Below are positions 1 through 7,426 of a stretch of DNA of 64,000 nt, piece after piece. The DNA comes from Streptomyces sp. NBC_01276 (GTDB lineage: Bacteria; Actinomycetota; Actinomycetes; Streptomycetales; Streptomycetaceae), in assembly GCF_041435355.1 (NCBI RefSeq), contig NZ_CP108442.1, positions 6,508,501-6,572,500 of the forward strand, read 5' to 3'. The translations under genes were made by a program, and so were the position numbers. Under the pieces are notes generated by a model that worked only from the letters and a program-made list of their open reading frames with translations, searched no databases and was not told where the DNA came from. Position 1 is the stretch's first letter. Each line of letters starts with the position of its first letter.

Positions 1-72
1 GAAACGCTTGTGCAGGCCGCGGACTTCGACGGCGGCTTCGGGAGGCCGGGAGCCGGCCGGGGGTTGGAGCAC
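1..72 (-). CDS. ABC transporter ATP-binding protein, N-terminus only
   Basis: Only the first 24 codons are inside the window. They start at GTG (72-70), seven bases after an AAGGGG ribosome-binding site. The translation ends in AVEVRGLHKRF, the usual first strand of an ABC ATPase just before the Walker A loop. It is the last gene of the leftward operon, 68 bases after the P450. In this setting an exporter or self-immunity pump for the pathway product is the natural guess. Nothing of the catalytic domain can be checked here. Confidence 0.7.
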   Translation of the reverse strand, partial: MLQPPAGSRPPEAAVEVRGLHKRF

Positions 73-140
73 GGGTTCCCCTTGACGGAAGGATGGGGTC
101 GGACAGGGCGGGGCGGCGGGTGCGGCGGGCGCCGGTGCCG

Positions 141-1484
141 TCAGCCGGGACCGGGTCCGGGTCCGGGTCCGGGCGACGCGGACCGGTCCGGCCCGAGGCG
201 CACCGGGAGGGTCATCAATCCCCGCATGTCCCCGACGGGGCGCCAGGCCTGTGGCCGGTCCTGGTCGGCCGCGGCCAGCTCCGGGTACCGGTCGAGCAGG
301 GCCGTGAGCACCGTCTCCGTCTGCAGCCGGGCCAGTGGCGCGCCCAGGCAGTAGTGGATGCCGTGCCCGAAGGAGAGGTGCGGTCCGCGTTCCCGGGTGA
401 TGTCGAGGCCGTCGGGCCCGGGGAAGACCTCAGGGTCCCGATTGGCGGCGGAGAGCGCGACGCTGACGATGCCGCCGGCCGGGACGACGGTCCCCGCGAT
501 GTCGATGTCCTCGGTCGCCACCCTGAGGGTGGTGCGGGCCAAAGAGGGCTCGTAGCGCAGCAGTTCGTCGACCGCGGAGGGGACCAGTTCCGGACGGCGG
601 CGCAGCAGCGCGAGCTGGCGGGGGTGGCGGAGCAGCGTGTCGACGGCGTTGCCGATCATCCCCGTCGTCGTCTCGTGCCCCGCGATCAGCAGGAGCACCA
701 GCAGGCCGACGAGTTCGTCGTCGCCGAGGCGCTCGTCCCGTTCACCGGTGGCCACGAGGGCGCTGAGCAGGTCCGGCTGTTCCTCCGGGGGCAGGTCGGC
801 CCTGACCCGGGGCCGGGTGACGGCGACCAGGGACGCGAACCACCGGTGGAGCCTGCGGGTGCGTTCCGCAGGACCGGAGGCGGGTGTCGTGCCCGCTCCG
901 GAGACCGTGAGCATCCGGGTGGCCCATTGCAGGAGCGCGGCACGGTTGCCGTGGGGAACTCCGATGAGCTCGCTGATCACCAGCACCGGGAGGGGGAAGG
1001 CGACGGCGGCCGCCAGGTCGGTGACCGCCCCGCCGCCGGTCCGGGTCCCGGCCGTGTCCACCGCGCCGGTCGTCCGGGCCGCGTTCGCCGCGGAGTCGAG
1101 GAGCTCGTGCGTCAGACGTTCGACCGAGGGCCGGAGCTCCGCGACCCGGCGCGGTGTGAACGCTCCGGAGACGAGCCTGCGCAGCCGCGTGTGGTCCGGC
1201 GGGTCGCTGTTCACGAGCGGCAGGAAGAAGCTCTCCGAGCCGGAGACCCCGTACCCGGCCGCGCGCAGCGCGCCGGCCGCACGCCGGGGGTCCTTGGAGA
1301 ACCTGGGATCCAGCAGGACCGCCCTCGCCTGGTCGTGCCGGGTCACGAGCCAGTACTCCAGCCCCTGGGGGTTGCGGACCCGGCACGCACCCTCCGACTG
1401 CCGCAGCCGCGCATAGTGTCCGTGCTGGTCCGCGAAGAACGCCGGGGTGTCGATGTCGGCCGGTGCGCCCGCGCCCGCCGTCAC
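141..1484 (-). CDS. Cytochrome P450 monooxygenase
   Basis: A bacterial class I cytochrome P450 of 447 residues, which should hydroxylate or oxidatively couple the cluster product using external ferredoxin electrons. The I-helix oxygen-binding motif AGHETTT is at 268-274, the ExxR pair at E307/R310, and the haem loop SFGHGIHYCLG has the ligand Cys379. No membrane anchor is seen, as expected for a soluble bacterial P450. GTG start overlaps the stop of the upstream glycosyltransferase (GTGA), so the two are translationally coupled. The C-terminus is an odd run of Pro-Gly repeats from a GGTCCG hexamer repeat, probably replication slippage. Substrate is not deducible. Confidence 0.93.
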   Translation of the reverse strand: MTAGAGAPADIDTPAFFADQHGHYARLRQSEGACRVRNPQGLEYWLVTRHDQARAVLLDPRFSKDPRRAAGALRAAGYGVSGSESFFLPLVNSDPPDHTRLRRLVSGAFTPRRVAELRPSVERLTHELLDSAANAARTTGAVDTAGTRTGGGAVTDLAAAVAFPLPVLVISELIGVPHGNRAALLQWATRMLTVSGAGTTPASGPAERTRRLHRWFASLVAVTRPRVRADLPPEEQPDLLSALVATGERDERLGDDELVGLLVLLLIAGHETTTGMIGNAVDTLLRHPRQLALLRRRPELVPSAVDELLRYEPSLARTTLRVATEDIDIAGTVVPAGGIVSVALSAANRDPEVFPGPDGLDITRERGPHLSFGHGIHYCLGAPLARLQTETVLTALLDRYPELAAADQDRPQAWRPVGDMRGLMTLPVRLGPDRSASPGPGPGPGPG

Positions 1485-2773
1485 CCGTCAGCCCCGGTCC
1501 GCGGGGCGCACGCCGGCGCCGCCAGCGCTTCGAGGAAGTCCGCGGCGGCGGGTGCGCCGCCGGCGTGGTGGATGTGGTCGCGCATGGTGTGGGTGTGGTG
1601 GCGGTAGGTGGGGTCGGTGAGGACGTGGTGGGCGGTGTCGCGGAGGGTTTGTGGGGTGAGGTGGGTGCGGTGGAGGAGGCGGCCGAGTCCGAGTTCGGTG
1701 AGGCGGTCGGCGTTGGCGCGTTGTTCGCTCATCTGGGGGATGGCGACCATGGGTACGCCGAAGGAGAGGGATTCCATGACGCTGCCCATGCCGGCGTGGG
1801 TGATGAAGAGGTCGGCGTGGCGCAGGATCTGGAGTTGGGGTACGTGGGGGCGTATGTCGATGTGGGCGGGGACGTCGGTGAGGGTGGTGGGGGTGATCTG
1901 GTCGCCGACGGCCATGACGATGTCCCAGGGGGCGTCGGCGAAGGCGTCGACGCAGGTCTGGAAGAAGGCGGCGTTGTCGTTGTGGATGGTGCCGAGGGAG
2001 ATCAGGACCAGGGGCCGCCGGTCGTCACCGTCACCATGACCGTCGCCGTCGCCGTCGCCGTCGCGGTTGTCTCCGGGGCGCACCCACTCACCGTCGGAGG
2101 CCCGCAGGGCCAGGCAGGGTCCGGCGAAGTGGACGTCCTCGCCGAACGTCTCGCCCTTGAACTGGAACGCGCGCGGTACGAAGACCAGCGCCGGACCCGA
2201 CTCGCTGCCGGTCATCAGTTCCTTCGGCCCGATGGGCACCTTGAGCCGGTCCAGCAGTTTCGCGATGCCGTGGAAGACGCGCACGATCCCGGGGCTGAGC
2301 GGATCGACGTCCGTGCGGTGGCCGCCGAGTGACCAGTCGGCGTTCGCGGCGAACGTGGTCCGGTACGGCACGGCCGGGATACCGCGGCGCGCCGCGATCA
2401 GCCGGGCGGCCCATCCCGAGGGGTCGTCGTAGACGACCAGGTCGGGGCGGTCCGCGGCGAAGGCGCGGTCCAGGGGGGCGAGGAGCGCGAGCGTCTCGCG
2501 CAGTAGGTCGTGCAGGACCACGGCCAGGTCGTCGCTGCCGAAGCGGTCGGCGCGGTCCGCCGCGGAGTCCCTGGCCGGCAGTCCGTCCATGGTGGACTCG
2601 TAGCGCAGCACGGTCGCACCCGCTCCGGTCACGGCCGGCGCGAACCGGTCGGTCGTCGCGAAGGTGACCCGGTGTCCGCGCGCGGTGAGTTCCTCCACGA
2701 CGCCGAGGGCCGGATTCACGTGCCCGTGTCCCGGGAGCGCGAAGAACGCGATGTGTGTCGTTTTCCCGGTCAT
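1481..2773 (-). CDS. MGT-family glycosyltransferase (first of three)
   Basis: A GT-B glycosyltransferase of the macrolide/YjiC-like family (about 430 residues), expected to move an NDP-activated sugar onto the peptide or another acceptor. The N-terminus IAFFALPGHGHVNP is the acceptor-domain start of the family. The C-terminal donor site has HAGMGSVMESLSFGVPMVAIP and the following Q-RANADRL. Start is ATG at 2773, sharing a base with the upstream stop (TGATG); a GTG one codon earlier is possible. Its C-terminal half is nearly identical in DNA and protein to the next gene, whereas the acceptor half has diverged. Sugar and acceptor are unknown. Confidence 0.92.
   Translation of the reverse strand: MTGKTTHIAFFALPGHGHVNPALGVVEELTARGHRVTFATTDRFAPAVTGAGATVLRYESTMDGLPARDSAADRADRFGSDDLAVVLHDLLRETLALLAPLDRAFAADRPDLVVYDDPSGWAARLIAARRGIPAVPYRTTFAANADWSLGGHRTDVDPLSPGIVRVFHGIAKLLDRLKVPIGPKELMTGSESGPALVFVPRAFQFKGETFGEDVHFAGPCLALRASDGEWVRPGDNRDGDGDGDGHGDGDDRRPLVLISLGTIHNDNAAFFQTCVDAFADAPWDIVMAVGDQITPTTLTDVPAHIDIRPHVPQLQILRHADLFITHAGMGSVMESLSFGVPMVAIPQMSEQRANADRLTELGLGRLLHRTHLTPQTLRDTAHHVLTDPTYRHHTHTMRDHIHHAGGAPAAADFLEALAAPACAPRTGADG
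1538..2096. repeat. Long direct repeat, copy A (3' half of glycosyltransferase 1)
   Basis: This stretch matches 2815-3361 base for base by eye, apart from two extra copies of a CGTCGC hexamer (four versus two, 12 bp) and one T/C difference just beyond them. It covers the donor-sugar half of the glycosyltransferase. The identity includes silent positions, so it reflects recent duplication or gene conversion rather than protein-level constraint. Confidence 0.95.
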
Positions 2774-4032
2774 CACGCGCGCTCCCGTGCGGCCGCGAGT
2801 ACCGCCTCCACGACGTCCGCGGCGGCGGGTGCGCCGCCGGCGTGGTGGATGTGGTCGCGCATGGTGTGGGTGTGGTGGCGGTAGGTGGGGTCGGTGAGGA
2901 CGTGGTGGGCGGTGTCGCGGAGGGTTTGTGGGGTGAGGTGGGTGCGGTGGAGGAGGCGGCCGAGTCCGAGTTCGGTGAGGCGGTCGGCGTTGGCGCGTTG
3001 TTCGCTCATCTGGGGGATGGCGACCATGGGTACGCCGAAGGAGAGGGATTCCATGACGCTGCCCATGCCGGCGTGGGTGATGAAGAGGTCGGCGTGGCGC
3101 AGGATCTGGAGTTGGGGTACGTGGGGGCGTATGTCGATGTGGGCGGGGACGTCGGTGAGGGTGGTGGGGGTGATCTGGTCGCCGACGGCCATGACGATGT
3201 CCCAGGGGGCGTCGGCGAAGGCGTCGACGCAGGTCTGGAAGAAGGCGGCGTTGTCGTTGTGGATGGTGCCGAGGGAGATCAGGACCAGGGGCCGCCGGTC
3301 GTCACCGTCACCATGACCGTCGCCGTCGCGGTCGTCTCCGGGGCGCACCCACTCACCGTCGAACTTGCGCTCCGACCAGCACGGTCCGACGAAGTGGAAC
3401 TCCTCGCCGAACGTCTCGCCCTTGAACTGGAACGCGCGCGGGATGTAGACGAGTGCCGGACCCGACTCGCTGCTCCCGAAGAACTCCTGCGCGGAGCAGG
3501 ACGCTCCGACCCGCTCCAGCATCGTGCCGATCTCCCCGAACACCGCGTTCAGCCCGGTGTGTTCCGGGTCGAACTCCGCGTACTCGCCGTCCGTGCCCAG
3601 GGACCAGTGTTCGTTCGCCGCCAGCGTGGGGATGCTGCGCACGGCGGGGATGCCCCAGTCCTCCGCGAGCAGCCGCCCCGTCCAGCCGGACAGCCCGTCG
3701 TAGATCAGCAGATCGGGACGGTCGTCGGCGAAGGCGCGCCGCAATTGCGGGAAGAGGGCTTCGGTCTCCTGTACCAGTCCCCGGAGCACCTGGACGAAAT
3801 CGCCCGTCGTGAAACGGTCGTTGTCCTCCAGGTCCGTCATCGTGGACCGGTACTTGCCCATCACGGTCTCGTACGGGACCAGCGTTGCGCCGGCCTTCTC
3901 GACCTCGGCGCCCTGGCTGGCCGTCACCGCGTAGCTGACGCGATGGCCGCGCGCCACGAGTTCCGCGACGATTCCCGCCGTCGGATTGACGTGGCCGGTG
4001 CCAGGAATGTTGAAGAACGCGATATGGGGCAT
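2773..4032 (-). CDS. MGT-family glycosyltransferase (second of three)
   Basis: A 419-residue GT-B glycosyltransferase of the macrolide/YjiC-like family, first gene of the leftward operon. Start chosen at ATG 4032 (MPHIAFFNIPGTGHVNP) because it has an AGGTGA ribosome-binding site and begins exactly at the conserved family N-terminus; the open frame runs further upstream but that part is unlike the family. Donor-site motif HAGMGSVMESLSFGVPMVAIP is present. The acceptor half differs clearly from its neighbour while the donor half is identical, suggesting the two enzymes use the same sugar donor on different acceptor positions. That is inference. Confidence 0.92.
   Translation of the reverse strand: MPHIAFFNIPGTGHVNPTAGIVAELVARGHRVSYAVTASQGAEVEKAGATLVPYETVMGKYRSTMTDLEDNDRFTTGDFVQVLRGLVQETEALFPQLRRAFADDRPDLLIYDGLSGWTGRLLAEDWGIPAVRSIPTLAANEHWSLGTDGEYAEFDPEHTGLNAVFGEIGTMLERVGASCSAQEFFGSSESGPALVYIPRAFQFKGETFGEEFHFVGPCWSERKFDGEWVRPGDDRDGDGHGDGDDRRPLVLISLGTIHNDNAAFFQTCVDAFADAPWDIVMAVGDQITPTTLTDVPAHIDIRPHVPQLQILRHADLFITHAGMGSVMESLSFGVPMVAIPQMSEQRANADRLTELGLGRLLHRTHLTPQTLRDTAHHVLTDPTYRHHTHTMRDHIHHAGGAPAAADVVEAVLAAARERA
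2815..3361. repeat. Long direct repeat, copy B (3' half of glycosyltransferase 2)
   Basis: Second copy of the 0.55-kb repeat at 1538-2096, offset by 1277 bases. It is 12 bases shorter because it has two rather than four CGTCGC units, which encode an Asp-Gly linker run just before the donor-binding domain. Confidence 0.95.
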
Positions 4033-4338
4033 CGGGTCACCTGCTTTTTCGGCGGCAGATCGGCAATCGGAAGCGCACCGTAGCAAATATTCAGGCGGGT
4101 TCGGTACGCGAGGGACGGGAAATCGCCGGGAGGGGCGCAAGATGAGATCCCGTCTCGCACCCGGGTGTGAGACGGAGGTTCTCCCTCCTACCGGGAGGGT
4201 GGCCGAGAAACCAGTTGGGCGGCTGAAGAATCCTCCGTGCGGCTCGGACACGATGGCGTCGGTCGTCCGGTTCCCCGGCGGCCCCATTCCGATTCATTTC
4301 GCTTCCGCGTAAATGACTCATTATTCAAGGAGAGAACC
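4033..4338. promoter_or_regulatory. Divergent promoter region of the RiPP cluster
   Basis: This 306-base gap separates the leftward glycosyltransferase operon from the rightward precursor operon and must hold promoters for both. It contains a 26-bp near-perfect palindrome at 4150-4175 (CCGTCTC ... GAGACGG, one mismatched pair) and a smaller CTCCC/GGGAG repeat at 4181-4197. The palindrome is a good candidate operator for a cluster regulator. Precise -10/-35 boxes cannot be assigned with confidence. Confidence 0.55.
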
Positions 4339-4476
4339 ATGCCTGTGGCTGAGCTGCTCGCCGACGACCTGCTCGAGCTGGATGCCCTGACCGAGGACGA
4401 CCTCCTCGTCGAGGCGGACGACAAGGAGGCGCAGGCCATCCTGTGCGCCTGCTGCTGCTCCTGGTGCGGCTGCTGA
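4339..4476 (+). CDS. Putative RiPP precursor peptide with Cys-rich core
   Basis: A 45-residue peptide with ribosome-binding site AAGGAGA seven bases upstream. Residues 1-33 are acidic and Leu/Asp-rich (LLADDLLELDALTEDDLL), like many RiPP leaders. The C-terminus ILCACCCSWCGC holds six Cys, one Ser (41) and one Trp (42) and ends in Cys45. A C-terminal Cys next to an EpiD-like decarboxylase suggests an aminovinyl-cysteine or other decarboxylated end. The CxCCCSxC pattern also recalls azole-rich thiopeptide cores. Trp or Cys could be glycosylation sites for the three glycosyltransferases. The leader/core boundary and class are unknown; no known family could be named. Confidence 0.75.
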   Translation: MPVAELLADDLLELDALTEDDLLVEADDKEAQAILCACCCSWCGC

Positions 4477-4494
4477 GTGTCGGTCTGATGGGCG

Positions 4495-4520
4495 TTTCCC
4501 GGGAGGCCCCGGCCTCCCGG
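4495..4520 (+). terminator. Hairpin after the precursor gene (partial terminator/attenuator)
   Basis: TCCCGGGAGG (4495-4504) pairs perfectly with CCTCCCGGGA (4511-4520) across a six-base loop, 18 bases after the precursor stop and 26 bases before the decarboxylase start. There is no U-tract. A stable stem between a RiPP precursor and its modifying enzymes commonly trims expression of the enzymes relative to the peptide. Confidence 0.6.
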
Positions 4521-4546
4521 GAGGCGCGACGGGATCGGAGTGCGAC

Positions 4547-5224
4547 ATGGCAATGGAACAGAACTGGGGAATGCCTTCGATGAAGATTCCCCCCGTAGGA
4601 ATAAAGCGACTTCTCCTCGTCGGTACCGGATCGTCGAACGCCGCGTTCCTGCCCCTTTGGGTCAACTGGCTCCAGGTGAGTTATCCGGACGTGGAACTGC
4701 GGATCGTCCTCACTCGGTCCGCGCAGCGTTTCGTCACGCGTGAAGGACTTTCGGTCCTCACCAATCGCGCGGTATTCGAGGATTCCTGGTCCGAGGAGCC
4801 GCAGGTCCGGAAACTCCATGTGGAGCTGGCGAACTGGCCCGACGCGATAGCCGTCTATCCGGCCGGAATGCATTTCATCGCGCGTCTGGCCCAGGGACTC
4901 GCGGACACCCCGGCGACGATGGCCCTGCAGTGCACGCGGGCCCCCATCGCGCTGGCCGCCGCACTCCCGCCCGGCGGGTGGGAGAGCGCCGCCATGCGCG
5001 ACCACCGGGCCAGGCTCGCGGGCCGCGACAACCTGGTGCTCCGGCCGCCGGTCAAGGGGCTCAGCATGACGACGGGCCGTCAGGACGGTAACCAGCCCGA
5101 GGCCTTCCCCGCCCTCCTGCGCAGCCTCGAAGACCTCCGCGCCCGCCGTGCCGCCGCGCACGACCGGCCCGCGGCGGAATCCGGGGCGGAATCCGGGGCG
5201 GTGAGCGATGCCGGCGGAGCCTGA
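4547..5224 (+). CDS. EpiD-like flavoprotein (HFCD family) cysteine decarboxylase
   Basis: A 225-residue flavoprotein of the homo-oligomeric flavin-containing Cys decarboxylase family (EpiD/MibD/PPC decarboxylase), which oxidatively decarboxylates a peptide C-terminal Cys to an enethiol. Visible are the flavin-binding start RLLLVGTGSSNAAF, the catalytic-His segment LHVELANWPD with His91, and the following strand IAVYPAGMHFIARL in place of the usual PASANT box. The clamp region APIALAAALPPGGWESAAM replaces the classical PxMNxxMW. Residues 200-225 form a low-complexity tail. It follows the Cys-ending precursor by 70 bases, which strongly suggests that peptide is its substrate. Confidence 0.85.
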   Translation: MAMEQNWGMPSMKIPPVGIKRLLLVGTGSSNAAFLPLWVNWLQVSYPDVELRIVLTRSAQRFVTREGLSVLTNRAVFEDSWSEEPQVRKLHVELANWPDAIAVYPAGMHFIARLAQGLADTPATMALQCTRAPIALAAALPPGGWESAAMRDHRARLAGRDNLVLRPPVKGLSMTTGRQDGNQPEAFPALLRSLEDLRARRAAAHDRPAAESGAESGAVSDAGGA

Positions 5225-6419
5225 CGGCCCCGGCTCCCCGCACGCCGGGGCCGGCCACCGGCACGTGGCGATCTTCACCGCCGCCGCGCACAGCCACATC
5301 AGCCCGCTGCTCGGTACCGTCACCGAGCTGGTGCGCCGCGGTGTCCGGGTCAGCTACGCGACCACCCGGCGGTTCGCACCGCTGGTCGAGGCCGCGGGGG
5401 CCGAAGCCGTGGTGTTCGGGTCCTCCCTCCCGTCCGACCCGGCCGACTGGCCGTCGGACGCCCGGCGGCTGCCCCTGCTGTACCTCGCCGACGCACGGGC
5501 CACCCTGCCCGAACTGGAGGAGAGCTTCGCCGGCGCGCGGCCCGGACTGGTCCTCACCGAGGACCCGGCCGGCGCCGGCGGCGTGCTCGCTGCCAAGTGG
5601 GGAATCCCCTCGATGCAGGTGTGGACGTACCTGGCGACGCCCCGGCACTGGTCCCTCGCCGAGCCCGGCACCCCGGGCGCCAATCCCTACGCGGGCGAGT
5701 TCCTGTCCAAACTCGCCGGGTTCCTGGCCGACGAGGGGGTACGCACCGACGTGCGCGAACACCTCGACGCGGCCTTCTCGGGGGGCCTCGTCCTGGTCCC
5801 GCGTTCCTTCCAGCCGGACGGGGAGGCCTACGGCGACGCGCACACCTTCGCCGGGCCCGCCCTCCCCCCGGGGCCGGAGCCGGGGCAGTGGAAACCGCCG
5901 CGCGAGGACGTCCCGGTCGCGCTCGTCACGCTGGGCTCCGTCGACCACGGTCACCCGGAGTTCCACGCCGTGGCGGCCGAGGCGTTCGCCGGACTCGACT
6001 GGCACCTCGTGATGGCGATCGGTGACCGTACCGACCCCGCGGCGCTCGGCCCGTTGCCCCCGAACGCGGAGGTGCACCGCTGGGTGCCGCAGCGCGCCGT
6101 CCTGTCCCACGCCTCGCTGGTCATCCACCACGGGGGGATGGCCACCACGATGGAGAGCCTGCATCACGGGGTGCCGTCCCTCGTCGTGCCCCGGCTCCCG
6201 GAGCAGGCCGCCAACGCCAGGCGCCTGCGCGACCTCGGGCTCGGCGTGGCGCTCCCCCTCCGCTCCGTCACCGCCGACGTCCTGCGCCGGGCGGTGACGG
6301 CCCTGCACGCCCACGACGGCGTCCGCCGCCGGGTCCGCGCCGTGCGGGACGACGTCCGGAAGGCGGGCAACGCGGGGGTCGCGGCGGACGCGGTGGAGCG
6401 ACGGCTCCCCCGGACATGA
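5208..6419 (+). CDS. MGT-family glycosyltransferase (third of three)
   Basis: A 403-residue GT-B glycosyltransferase, related to but clearly distinct from the two leftward enzymes. N-terminal HVAIFTAAAHSHISPLLG and donor-site HHGGMATTMESLHHGVPSLVVP followed by Q-AANARRL place it in the macrolide glycosyltransferase family. ATG at 5208 lies inside the end of the decarboxylase gene (17-base overlap) with GGTGAG upstream, so the two are coupled; a GTG further in could also serve. It probably decorates the same peptide. Sugar donor unknown. Confidence 0.9.
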   Translation: MPAEPDGPGSPHAGAGHRHVAIFTAAAHSHISPLLGTVTELVRRGVRVSYATTRRFAPLVEAAGAEAVVFGSSLPSDPADWPSDARRLPLLYLADARATLPELEESFAGARPGLVLTEDPAGAGGVLAAKWGIPSMQVWTYLATPRHWSLAEPGTPGANPYAGEFLSKLAGFLADEGVRTDVREHLDAAFSGGLVLVPRSFQPDGEAYGDAHTFAGPALPPGPEPGQWKPPREDVPVALVTLGSVDHGHPEFHAVAAEAFAGLDWHLVMAIGDRTDPAALGPLPPNAEVHRWVPQRAVLSHASLVIHHGGMATTMESLHHGVPSLVVPRLPEQAANARRLRDLGLGVALPLRSVTADVLRRAVTALHAHDGVRRRVRAVRDDVRKAGNAGVAADAVERRLPRT

Positions 6420-7228
6420 CGGCGGAGCTCATCGGCGGAGGCTTCCTCGCGGGGTACCTCCGTCACCACCTCGACCGGAACGTCCCCGCCACGGTCCTGG
6501 CCGCCGGGGTGTCCGACACCGCGGAGTCCGCACCGGAGCGGTTCCTCCGGGAAGCCGCGCTGGTGTCCGAGACCGCCCGGCGGTGCAGGGAACGCGGCCG
6601 CCTCCTGGTGTTCCTCTCCTCCGCGTCCACGGGGCTGTACGGCAGGGCGGGCGTGGGCCTCGAAGACGTCCCCGCCGAGCCGGTGTCCCCGTACGGGCGG
6701 CACAAACTGGCCATGGAACGACTGGTGGCCGACTCCGGCGCGCTCCGGCTGACGCTCCGGCTGAGCCACCTCGTCGGGCCCGGGCAGAATCCGGCACAAC
6801 TGGTCCCGTCCCTGGTCCGCCAGATCCGTACGGGCCGTGTCACGGTGCACCGCGGAGCGCGCCGAGACCTGATGGACGTACGCCACTTCGCCACCGTCCT
6901 CGACCGGCTGCTCGCTCTCGGAGTGTGCGACCACACGGTCAACGTGGCCTCCGGGACGAGCGTTCCCACCGAACGGATCGTCCGGACCCTGGAGACGGCG
7001 ATGGGACGATCCGCGCACCGGGCCTTCCACGACGTGCCGGCCGAGACCCTCTCGGTCTCCAACCGGCGCCTGCGGGCGCTCGTCCCCGAGGCGGCAGGCT
7101 TCGGATTCGGCCCCGACTACCTGGACGACCTGGTCAGGCGGTACGTGGGTGAGGAGCGGCGGCCGGAGAAATCCCGGGACGGGTACGCCCGCCCGCCAGC
7201 TAGCCTGGGCAAATGCTCACAGAAGTGA
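6416..7228 (+). CDS. NAD(P)-dependent SDR, sugar-nucleotide reductase/epimerase-like
   Basis: A 270-residue extended SDR. It has a Rossmann glycine motif GGGFLAG (7-13), a serine-rich strand LSSAS (67-71), and the catalytic pair Y93xxxK97 (YGRHK). This fits an NDP-4-keto-hexose reductase or epimerase that tailors the deoxysugar used by the glycosyltransferases; no dedicated dTDP-glucose synthase or 4,6-dehydratase is in view, so those steps must come from elsewhere. ATGA overlap with the upstream glycosyltransferase. The last 15 bases overlap the start of the HipA-like remnant. Confidence 0.8.
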   Translation: MTAELIGGGFLAGYLRHHLDRNVPATVLAAGVSDTAESAPERFLREAALVSETARRCRERGRLLVFLSSASTGLYGRAGVGLEDVPAEPVSPYGRHKLAMERLVADSGALRLTLRLSHLVGPGQNPAQLVPSLVRQIRTGRVTVHRGARRDLMDVRHFATVLDRLLALGVCDHTVNVASGTSVPTERIVRTLETAMGRSAHRAFHDVPAETLSVSNRRLRALVPEAAGFGFGPDYLDDLVRRYVGEERRPEKSRDGYARPPASLGKCSQK

Positions 7229-7317
7229 TCGCGACCCGCTACGTCACGCCCCTGCGTGAGGGCGGCTCGCTCCCGGGGATCGTCGAGGCCGACGATCTCG
7301 GGACCTACGTCATGTAG
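7213..7317 (+). pseudogene. HipA-like kinase, truncated after 34 codons
   Basis: The translation MLTEVIATRYVTPLREGGSL and onward to GTYVM is, from memory, the invariant N-terminus of a HipA-family kinase conserved in Streptomyces, which normally continues into KFTGAGQG and about 200 more residues. Here the frame hits TAG immediately after VM and the following DNA is unrelated. A TAGCCT -10 box six bases before the ATG suggests a leaderless transcript. The break marks a recombination junction at about 7315. Confidence 0.75.
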
Positions 7318-7426
7318 GCCCCGTGGTCAGCCCCTTGACCTGGGGATATCTGCTGCAGCGTGGCGCTGACCTGCAGGGATGCTTCTTTCGGATCCTTTCA
7401 CGGGCTTTCCTGTTTACGCGGTTCAA

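Noticed and set aside
93..1607. 504-codon rightward open frame opposite the P450
   Set aside because: Antisense shadow of the P450 in GC-rich DNA; the leftward frame has all P450 motifs.
2755..4083. 442-codon rightward frame opposite glycosyltransferase 2
   Set aside because: Gly/Val-rich text typical of antisense frames; no start signal or family motif.
5061..6314. 417-codon leftward frame opposite glycosyltransferase 3
   Set aside because: Arg/Gly-rich shadow frame of a clear glycosyltransferase.
7318..7420. tRNA or attachment-site remnant at the HipA-like junction
   Set aside because: No cloverleaf or T-loop (GTTCRAAYY in proper context) could be traced; only a weak CCCC/GGGG stem.
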